Source: an uncultured Clostridia bacterium
Lineage (GTDB): Bacteria; Bacillota; Clostridia; Christensenellales; Borkfalkiaceae
DNA length: 5,576 bases
NCBI GenBank assembly: GCA_947174175.1
Contig: CAMWHW010000073.1
Location: forward strand, 1 to 5,576
Direction of reading: 5' to 3'
Shown: positions 1 to 5,576 of the stretch, piece by piece
How the letters are laid out: every line of letters begins with the position of its first letter
Position numbering within the stretch: the first letter of the stretch is position 1
Translations under genes and position numbers: made by a program
The notes under the pieces: model-generated
Database searches by the model: none
What the model was told of the DNA's origin: nothing
What the model saw: the letters and a program-made list of their open reading frames with translations, nothing else

Positions 1-1
1 G

Positions 2-463
2 TATTGCATAGTCAACAACATAAACGACGGTTATTTCTATGACAAGAAGGGCTTTTTCTGGCAGGCGAATAAATTTCTGTACAGGATACTTCACAAAAAG
101 CAGAAAAAAATTATTTCGTATTTTAATAAGTACAGCAGTTTCGAACCCATTCACGACTTCGAACATTTGCGCAAGTGTGCGGATAAGGTTATAAACCAGG
201 GCGTGAAGATGGGCGAAGGCTGGCTTATTGCGGCGGAAATGGCGGCGCTTGCCGAAACGGGAGTGGGCAACATAGTCTGCGCACAGCCCTTCGGGTGTCT
301 GCCAAACCATATAGCGGGCAAGGGCGTTGTGCGCACGCTTAAAACCGAGTATCAGGACGAAAACATAGTTGCCGTCGACTACGACCCTTCGGCAACCAAA
401 GTCAATCAGGAAAACCGCATAAAGCTTATGCTTGCCACGGCAAGGGAAAATCTGAATAAGTAG
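2..463 (+). CDS. 2-hydroxyacyl-CoA dehydratase activase-related protein, C-terminal part (5' end outside window)
   Basis: The reading frame is open from base 2 and ends at TAG 461-463, giving 153 residues. The TTG at 167 is an internal leucine codon, not a start, because the frame is open and protein-like upstream of it. The diagnostic stretch is GEGWLIAAEM followed by CAQPFGCLPNH (Cys93 and Cys99 of the visible part), then an IVAVDYDPSA segment and VNQENRIKLML. From family knowledge this matches the C-terminal end of very large (about 1,400 residue) Clostridia proteins that join BcrAD/BadFG-type activase ATPase domains to a DUF2229 and HgdB-like dehydratase region. Relatives use ATP to pass an electron to 2-hydroxyacyl-CoA dehydratases through iron-sulfur clusters. 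Whether these fused proteins do the same is not established, and the ATPase part cannot be seen here. The two cysteines could be cluster ligands (inference). The aquaporin gene follows 36 bases later on the same strand with no terminator between. Family call fairly sure, function tentative. Confidence 0.8.
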   Translation, partial: YCIVNNINDGYFYDKKGFFWQANKFLYRILHKKQKKIISYFNKYSSFEPIHDFEHLRKCADKVINQGVKMGEGWLIAAEMAALAETGVGNIVCAQPFGCLPNHIAGKGVVRTLKTEYQDENIVAVDYDPSATKVNQENRIKLMLATARENLNK

Positions 464-499
464 AGAATAAAAATTTTTAAATCCAATGGAGGTATATTT

Positions 500-1246
500 A
501 TGGATTTATTGAAAAAAGGTATTGCGGAAGCAATCGGCACGTTCGTGCTCGTGTTCTTCGCCTGCGGCGTCGCGGCGTGGACGGGCGGCAGCGTAGTTGC
601 AACCGCGCTCGCATTCGGTCTTGTTATCGTTGCGATGGCTTACTCGGTAGGCAGAATTTCGGGCTGCCATATCAACCCCGCGGTTTCGCTCGGCTGTCTG
701 ATTGCAAAGCGTATGACGGTTAAGGAATTTCTCGTCTACGTATGTGCGCAGATTCTCGGCGGCTTCGTTGGCGGCGTTGCAATTTTCGGCATTGCAAAGA
801 TGGGCAACGTCAGACTTTTGGGCAACGCTTGCAATAACGCACTCGGTTACAGCGGTAACCTCAGCAAAATTACCGCAGGCGGCTATATCGGCGCGCTGCT
901 CGTTGAAATTATTCTTACGCTCGTATTCGTATACGTTATCCTGAACGTAACTACCGAAAATTCGGGCGCAGGCAAAAAGGCGGGCTTAATTATCGGCTTT
1001 ACGCTTACCCTGGTTCACCTGTTGGGCATTGGCTTCACGGGTACTAGCGTTAACCCCGCAAGAAGCATAGCTACGGCTGTTGCCGACGCAATCTATAACG
1101 GCAATACCGATGCTCTTGCACAGGTATGGATCTTCATCGTTGCTCCTTTGGCAGGCGCGGCTCTTGCGGCACTCCTGTTCAAGGTTCTTCACAAGGAGAA
1201 GAAGGTGCAGGTTCCCGCAGGCGACGCAGGCTCAGAAAAAGAATAA
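500..1246 (+). CDS. Aquaporin, AqpZ-like (MIP family)
   Basis: An integral membrane channel of 248 residues, a usual length for the family. It has six hydrophobic segments (roughly 8-27, 32-53, 77-99, 127-149, 160-180 and 207-230) and two half-helices carrying the NPA boxes, SGCHINPAVS (NPA 59-61) and GTSVNPARS (NPA 185-187). The selectivity-filter residues that align with E. coli AqpZ Phe43, His174, Thr183 and Arg189 are all present as Phe39, His173, Thr182 and Arg188. Ser189 follows NPAR where glycerol facilitators such as GlpF have Asp. This points to a water-selective channel rather than a glycerol channel (inference from filter residues). Cys56 replaces the glycine usual before HxNPA. 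The C-terminus (residues 231-248) is charged and cytoplasmic. The start is well supported: TGGAGGT at 487-493 lies 7 bases before the ATG. The 36-base gap to the upstream gene has no clear promoter, so cotranscription is possible. Confidence 0.95.
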   Translation: MDLLKKGIAEAIGTFVLVFFACGVAAWTGGSVVATALAFGLVIVAMAYSVGRISGCHINPAVSLGCLIAKRMTVKEFLVYVCAQILGGFVGGVAIFGIAKMGNVRLLGNACNNALGYSGNLSKITAGGYIGALLVEIILTLVFVYVILNVTTENSGAGKKAGLIIGFTLTLVHLLGIGFTGTSVNPARSIATAVADAIYNGNTDALAQVWIFIVAPLAGAALAALLFKVLHKEKKVQVPAGDAGSEKE

Positions 1247-1291
1247 GCGGCTTGTCGTCGTAACATAAAACTTTATAACGTCACACTAAAA

Positions 1292-1319
1292 AGCCGCGCG
1301 GCATATCAGCCGCGCGGCT
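1292..1319. terminator. Bidirectional rho-independent terminator between convergent genes
   Basis: A perfect 11-bp stem (AGCCGCGCGGC at 1292-1302 pairing with GCCGCGCGGCT at 1309-1319) closes a 6-base ATATCA loop. On the minus strand the stem runs straight into TTTTTAG, a canonical terminator for the transketolase operon. On the plus strand it is followed by CTTATAGTTTT, a poorer but still U-rich tail that can serve the aquaporin. The position between two converging genes fits a shared terminator. Confidence 0.93.
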
Positions 1320-1352
1320 CTTATAGTTTTGCAATGATAGCTTTATGTTATT

Positions 1353-1391
1353 GCCAAGCAATTAAAGGACTTGGCTGCGGCGACACGCCGC
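1353..1391 (-). other. Two small stem-loops in the transketolase 3' untranslated region
   Basis: The first hairpin abuts the transketolase stop codon: GCGGCG (1377-1382) pairs perfectly with CGCCGC (1386-1391) around a 3-base loop. The second follows at once: GCCAAG (1353-1358) pairs with CTTGGC (1370-1375) around 11 bases. Neither has a T-tract on the minus strand, so they are not terminators. They may protect the mRNA 3' end upstream of the real terminator at 1292-1319 (inference), or they may be chance. Confidence 0.4.
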
Positions 1392-3386
1392 TTAGTGGCT
1401 GTATCTGTCCAGCTTAACGTTCTCGATGGAAAGCTTTGCTTTTGCCGCAATGTTGTCCGCGGTAAAGCCGAAGTGCTTGAACAGCTGTTTTGCGGGACCG
1501 GATACGCCGAAGCCCGTCATAGTAACCAGTTCTCCGTAGTCGCGGCAGTACTTGTACCATGCAAAGTGGCTTGCCGCCTCAACGCATACGCGCGCCTTAA
1601 CGCTCTTGGGAATAACCGAGTCCTTGTACTGTTCGCTCTGCTTGTCGAAAATTTCCATGCAGGGGAGGGATACGACTCTCGCCTTAATCTTTTCCTCCGC
1701 AAGAAGGTGCTGTGCAATTACGCACTGCTCGATTTCCGAACCGGTTGCAATCAGCAGAACGTCGGGCTTACCCTCGCAGTCGGAAAGAACGTAGCCGCCC
1801 TTCAAAGCCGCCTCGCCCGAATCGTCGTAGCAGGGCAGATTCTGTCTGGTTTCAACGATAACTGTGGGCCTGTCGGAAGTGAAAGCACTTACGAACGCCG
1901 CCGCCGTTTCCTTGCCGTCGCAGGGACGGAATACGTTTACGTTGGGTATCGAACGCATGGAAATAAGCTGTTCCATAGGCTGGTGCGTGGGACCGTCCTC
2001 GCCTACGCCGATAGAGTCGTGCGTCATAACGTAGACGACGGGCAGGCTCATAAGTCCGCTCATTCTTATTGCGGGCTTCATATAGTCGGAGAAGGAGAAG
2101 AAGGTGGAGCATACCGCTCTGAGACCGCCGTGCAGCTGAATACCGTTGCAGATGGCGCTCATTGCGTGCTCGCGGATACCGAAGTGAATGTTGCTGCCCT
2201 CTCTGTGTTCGGGCGAGAAGTAGGCGCTTCCCTTGATTTCCGTCTTGGTGGAAGGGGCAAGGTCTGCCGAACCGCTCATAATGTTGGGAGAAAGCTTTGC
2301 GATGGTGTTCAGAATTTTACCGCCGCAGCTGCGCGTTGCTTCGGGCTGGTTGAAGTCGTAAAGACCGGTTATGCTGTTTACGTCAATGTCGACGCCGCTC
2401 ATAAACTGCTTGTACTGTGCCGCAAGCATGGGGAACTTCTGTTCGTAGGTTGCAAACAGCGCTTTCCATTCTTCTTCGGCTTTGCACTTTTCCTCGGCAA
2501 TTGCAAGGCAGTGTTCTTTAACCGCCTTGGGAACCTCGAAGGGTGCCAGCGTCCAGTGAAGATTTGCTTTGAGTATTGCAACGTTTTCCACGCCGAGGGG
2601 CGCGCCGTGGCAGTCAGCGGTTCCCGCAAGGGGCGAACCGTAACCGATTTCGGTCTTGCAGATAATGACGGAGGGGCGGGTCAAATCGCTCTTCGCGCGT
2701 TCGATAGCCGCTTTAAGTACGGCAAGATTGTTTGCGTTGTTCACGCGGATAACCTGCCAGCCCTGAGCCATAAATCTGGTTGCAGCGTCCTCGTCGAAAG
2801 TGGTTTTCATGTTACCTTCGATGGTAACGTCGTTGTTGTCGTATAAAAGTATCAGCTTGCCCAGTTTCTGCGTGCCGGCAAAGGAGCAGGCCTCGTAGCC
2901 TATGCCTTCTTCAAGGCAGCCGTCGCCCGTAAGCACGTACGTAAAGTGGTCTACTATGGGGAAACCGGGTCTGTTGAACAGCGCCGCAAGGTGCTCTTCG
3001 GCAACCGCAAAGCCCACGGCGTTTGCCAGACCCTGACCGAGGGGACCGGTGGAGGTCTCCACACCGTCGGTCTTGCCGTATTCGGGATGACCAGGGGTTA
3101 TCGAACCGAGCTGACGGAAGTTTGCAATATCTTCAATTCCTACGTTGTAACCGAAGAGATGCAAAAGCGAGTAGAGGAGCATGGAACCGTGCCCCGCCGA
3201 CAGAATAAATCTGTCTCTGTTATCCCACTTGGGGTTCTTGTAGCTGAACGAAAGGAAATCCGCAAACAGCTCGTAACCGATGGGAGCGGCACCCAGACAA
3301 ATTCCGGGGTGACCGGACTTTGCCTTTTCTATTGCTTCCGCCGAGAGTACTCTGATTGTGTCAACGCTTTTCTGCTGAACTGACAT
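1392..3386 (-). CDS. tkt: Transketolase
   Basis: A thiamine-diphosphate enzyme that moves two-carbon ketol units between sugar phosphates in the non-oxidative pentose phosphate pathway (xylulose 5-phosphate to ribose 5-phosphate or erythrose 4-phosphate). It is cytosolic and normally a homodimer. The 664 residues match the 663 of E. coli TktA almost position for position. The N-terminal pyrophosphate domain has His26 in SGHPG, His66 in AGHGS, His100 in TPGHPE, the cofactor motif GDG 154-156 (Asp155) ending in Asn185, and His260 in CHGAPLG. The pyrimidine domain has Arg352, Ser379, catalytic Glu406 in FGIREHAM, His468 in the GEDGPTHQP loop, and Arg514. A C-terminal transketolase domain follows from about residue 540. 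No key residue is missing. AAGGAG lies 7 bases before the ATG and fixes the start. The gene follows the phosphohexomutase by 53 bases without a visible terminator, so it is probably the second gene of a two-gene operon ending at 1292-1319. Confidence 0.98.
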   Translation of the reverse strand: MSVQQKSVDTIRVLSAEAIEKAKSGHPGICLGAAPIGYELFADFLSFSYKNPKWDNRDRFILSAGHGSMLLYSLLHLFGYNVGIEDIANFRQLGSITPGHPEYGKTDGVETSTGPLGQGLANAVGFAVAEEHLAALFNRPGFPIVDHFTYVLTGDGCLEEGIGYEACSFAGTQKLGKLILLYDNNDVTIEGNMKTTFDEDAATRFMAQGWQVIRVNNANNLAVLKAAIERAKSDLTRPSVIICKTEIGYGSPLAGTADCHGAPLGVENVAILKANLHWTLAPFEVPKAVKEHCLAIAEEKCKAEEEWKALFATYEQKFPMLAAQYKQFMSGVDIDVNSITGLYDFNQPEATRSCGGKILNTIAKLSPNIMSGSADLAPSTKTEIKGSAYFSPEHREGSNIHFGIREHAMSAICNGIQLHGGLRAVCSTFFSFSDYMKPAIRMSGLMSLPVVYVMTHDSIGVGEDGPTHQPMEQLISMRSIPNVNVFRPCDGKETAAAFVSAFTSDRPTVIVETRQNLPCYDDSGEAALKGGYVLSDCEGKPDVLLIATGSEIEQCVIAQHLLAEEKIKARVVSLPCMEIFDKQSEQYKDSVIPKSVKARVCVEAASHFAWYKYCRDYGELVTMTGFGVSGPAKQLFKHFGFTADNIAAKAKLSIENVKLDRYSH

Positions 3387-3439
3387 ATTTTTTCTCCTTG
3401 TATATTATTTAATGTAATTATGGGCTTTTCCGCCGCAAA

Positions 3440-4960
3440 TTACTTGTCTTCCGAAATAAACTGTTTCAGGCTGGACACATCGAGGAAGGGATATTTTTCG
3501 AGTATATAATATAACTGCGAAGCCATCTTCTTATTGCCGCCTGCCTTCCTGCTTGCGAAATTTATGGGCATTACGGGGTCGTGAACGCTCATTCTTATAA
3601 GCGTCCATCCGTCGCCGTGACCTTCGGGGAAGTTCATTCTCACGCCCTCGTAATTTCTTCTCAAAGGCTCGATTTTCTTGTCAAGGTTTGCAAAGAACTT
3701 GATTTCCTGCAAAACTCTTTCGCCCTCGCGCTTGAAGTTTACCGAATTTTCGTTGAACTTAACGCGCACTTCGTTTTCTTCCACGGGATGGTCCATAGTG
3801 GCGATAAGGTCGCTCAGCTTTTCACGCTTTGCGGTCTGGTTGGCGTGCGCAACCAGAAGTTTGCAAATAAGGTACGCGCCGTCGTCAAGGAAATAATTTT
3901 CAAGGAAAGCGGCGTGTCCGCTCGTCTCGATAGCAAGGGGGCAGTATTCGCCGATCTCGTTGCGGCGCTTTGCTTCGTCTATAACGTTTTTATAGCCGCG
4001 CTTGTATCTTACGTGTTTGCCGCCTATGCTTCTTATGAATTCGCTCAGTCCGTCGATAGTAACCGAATCGGTCACGATGGAGGCGGGCTTGTCGCCCACT
4101 ACGGTAACGGCGGTAACCGCTATCAGGTTGTCCCTGTTGATAAGCGTGCCGTTGCCGTCCACGACAGCCGCCCTGTCAACGTCGGCGTCGAATATGATGC
4201 CGAGTTCCGCGCGGTTTTCAAGCACGGCTTCACGCAGTGCGTTTATGGCTTTCGGGTCCTCGGGGTTGGGTGCGTGCGCGGGGAAATCGCCGTCGGGCTC
4301 CACGTTAATGCTGCCGTCGGTAATCGCGCCCAGCTGCTGCAATACGTTCTTTACGAAGAAGCCGCCCGCGCCGTTGCTCGCGTCAACAATAATTCTCTTG
4401 CCGAAGAGGGGTGCGCTCTTGCCCGTGCCCTTTCTCACGACCTCGATAAGCTTTGCGCTGTACGCGTCCATAAAGTTAGCGTATTCAACGTTTCCTCTCT
4501 TGCGGGGCAGACATTCTTCCTTTTCCGCAAGGAACAGAATTTCGTCCACGTCCTCGCTTCCCAGTCCGCCTTCGGGAGTAAAGAATTTCAGTCCGTTCTT
4601 TTCGTAGGAGAGGTGGGACGCGGTTATCATAATCGACGCGTCGCAGTTGAGGTCGCTCTCTTTAAGCAGAACGAACATGGAGGGGGTCGTGCTCAGTCCC
4701 GTGCGGACTACGGTGCAGCCGCTCTCCGTAATGCTCTTCTGTACGGCGGCGTAAATCGCTTCCGAGGAAATTCTGGAATCGTTGCCTACGGCAATGCGCA
4801 ATTCGGTTTTGCCCGTCTTGTCGGCAAGCCACTTTAAAAATGCCTTGGTAATGTCGTGAATTGCGTCGATGGTCAAGGTTACGTCGTAATCTTCGGTGCG
4901 AACCGCAACTCCGCGAACGTCTGTTCCGCTCTTTAAGCTTTTATAAGATTTTTCTTTCAT
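3440..4960 (-). CDS. Phosphohexomutase (phosphomannomutase/phosphoglucomutase superfamily)
   Basis: A cytosolic alpha-D-phosphohexomutase that interconverts hexose 1- and 6-phosphates through a phosphoserine enzyme. Numbered from the ATG at 4960 (506 residues), all four superfamily loops are present: SGTDVRG at 11-17; the phosphoserine loop TASHLSYEKNG with Ser115; the magnesium loop DADVDR (Asp258, 260, 262); the sugar-specificity loop ETSGH (345-349); and a C-terminal phosphate-binding loop RMSVHDPVMPIN from Arg456. Two loops differ from classical enzymes: Ser118 stands where TASHxP proteins have proline, and RMSVHDP replaces the usual RxSxTEP. As I recall, HDP-type loops also occur in some Clostridia mutases and plant plastid-type homologues. 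Glucose, mannose or glucosamine phosphate could be the substrate, and the sequence does not decide. A TTG at 4978 would add six residues but lies upstream of the predicted -10 box. I therefore prefer the ATG, although it has no ribosome site. Confidence 0.93.
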   Translation of the reverse strand: MKEKSYKSLKSGTDVRGVAVRTEDYDVTLTIDAIHDITKAFLKWLADKTGKTELRIAVGNDSRISSEAIYAAVQKSITESGCTVVRTGLSTTPSMFVLLKESDLNCDASIMITASHLSYEKNGLKFFTPEGGLGSEDVDEILFLAEKEECLPRKRGNVEYANFMDAYSAKLIEVVRKGTGKSAPLFGKRIIVDASNGAGGFFVKNVLQQLGAITDGSINVEPDGDFPAHAPNPEDPKAINALREAVLENRAELGIIFDADVDRAAVVDGNGTLINRDNLIAVTAVTVVGDKPASIVTDSVTIDGLSEFIRSIGGKHVRYKRGYKNVIDEAKRRNEIGEYCPLAIETSGHAAFLENYFLDDGAYLICKLLVAHANQTAKREKLSDLIATMDHPVEENEVRVKFNENSVNFKREGERVLQEIKFFANLDKKIEPLRRNYEGVRMNFPEGHGDGWTLIRMSVHDPVMPINFASRKAGGNKKMASQLYYILEKYPFLDVSSLKQFISEDK

Positions 4961-4963
4961 AGC

Positions 4964-4976
4964 GTATACAGTATAC
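4964..4976. promoter_or_regulatory. Palindromic operator candidate GTATAC-A-GTATAC
   Basis: Two copies of the self-complementary hexamer GTATAC (4964-4969 and 4971-4976) flank one base. The 13-base site is perfectly symmetric around 4970. It covers the mutase -10 hexamer and reaches to within a base or so of the predicted transcription start, so a bound dimeric repressor would block initiation. Small helix-turn-helix regulators, GntR-type among others, often bind sites of this shape, but no regulator gene is in the window. The palindrome is certain, its role is inferred. Confidence 0.5.
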
Positions 4977-4998
4977 AATATCTCGACGCTAAATTCAA
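4970..4998 (-). promoter_or_regulatory. Sigma-70-type promoter of the mutase-transketolase operon
   Basis: Read on the minus strand, TTGAAT (4998-4993) and TATACT (4975-4970) are separated by exactly 17 bases, with 4/6 and 5/6 matches to the housekeeping consensus. Transcription would begin near 4963-4961, only about 1-3 bases before the ATG at 4960, predicting a leaderless or nearly leaderless mRNA. The element CCTCAAACAC sits directly upstream of the -35. Confidence 0.7.
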
Positions 4999-5064
4999 GT
5001 GTTTGAGGGCATTACGCATCAAATTTAAGTTACATAATTTTTCCGTCTTTTACGCCTCAAACAC

Positions 5065-5066
<2 letters not shown>
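4997..5066. repeat. 12-bp inverted repeat between divergent promoters (AAGTGTTTGAGG / CCTCAAACACTT)
   Basis: AAGTGTTTGAGG at 4997-5008 is the exact reverse complement of CCTCAAACACTT at 5055-5066, with 46 bases between the arms. The outer two bases of each arm are the first two bases of a -35 hexamer: TTGAAT for the mutase and TTTATT for proS. Seen from each gene, the same CCTCAAACAC therefore abuts the -35 in identical register. Both arms lie upstream of the predicted starts, so this is a DNA-level signal and not an RNA hairpin. A shared activator or repressor site, or an extended promoter element, are the natural readings (inference). Confidence 0.75.

Positions 5067-5576
<510 letters not shown>

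Noticed and set aside
167..463. A separate 98-residue gene starting at TTG 167
   Set aside because: The same frame is open and conserved-looking back to the window edge, with no ribosome site before the TTG, so it is the end of a larger protein.
464..499. AAAAATTTTT between the activase-like gene and aquaporin as a terminator or promoter
   Set aside because: The palindrome has no GC stem, and no -35/-10 pair fits before the ribosome site in 36 bases.
1471..1482. AAGTGCTTGAAC as a further copy of the shared promoter element
   Set aside because: Only 9 of 12 bases match, and it lies inside conserved transketolase coding sequence, so it is best explained by the protein.
1371..2846. A long plus-strand open frame (491 codons) opposite transketolase
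   Set aside because: It is antisense to an unambiguous transketolase, has no recognisable domain and no good ribosome site. Frames open opposite well-expressed genes are common with this codon use.
3387..3439. Internal promoter before transketolase (TAATAT or TATACA on the minus strand)
   Set aside because: No -35-like hexamer lies at suitable spacing, and the start would fall on or beside the ribosome site.
3581..4837. A long plus-strand open frame (418 codons) opposite the phosphohexomutase
   Set aside because: It mirrors the codon bias of the minus-strand gene, whose catalytic loops are all intact. It has no family signature.

Overview
The window is compact bacterial housekeeping DNA of roughly even base composition. 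It most likely comes from an anaerobic member of the Clostridia or a related Bacillota lineage, possibly an uncultured gut organism. That assignment is an inference from three things: the tail of a giant 2-hydroxyacyl-CoA dehydratase activase-type protein, strong GGAGG-like ribosome sites, and the short archaeal/eukaryal-type prolyl-tRNA synthetase. No RNA gene, CRISPR array, insertion sequence or phage gene is visible, and no gene looks recently acquired.

Layout. Positions 2-463 (+) hold the C-terminal end of a dehydratase-activase-related protein. An AqpZ-like aquaporin follows 36 bases later at 500-1246 (+). A near-ideal GC-rich hairpin at 1292-1319 separates it from a convergent minus-strand pair. 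In transcription order that pair is a phosphohexomutase (4960 down to 3440) and then transketolase (3386 down to 1392), 53 bases apart with no visible terminator or good promoter between them, so probably one operon. Upstream of the mutase is a divergent regulatory region of about 170 bases (4961-5130), followed by prolyl-tRNA synthetase (5131 to the window end, +), cut off after 148 codons at class II motif 2.

How the genes work together. The mutase and transketolase join hexose-phosphate interconversion to the non-oxidative pentose phosphate pathway, which supplies ribose 5-phosphate, erythrose 4-phosphate and activated sugars for the wall and for storage. The aquaporin and the activase-like protein may be cotranscribed, but nothing in the sequence links their functions.

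The most interesting part is the divergent region. The mutase and proS promoters face away from each other, and each carries the same 10-base element CCTCAAACAC directly abutting its -35 hexamer, with the same 17-base -35/-10 spacing. Counting the first two bases of each -35, the element forms a perfect 12-base inverted repeat. The mutase promoter also lies so close to its gene that the transcript should be nearly leaderless, and its -10 and predicted start region are covered by the palindrome GTATAC-A-GTATAC. I see no wholly new multi-gene system here. This shared promoter element and the operator-like palindrome are the best candidates for something undescribed.
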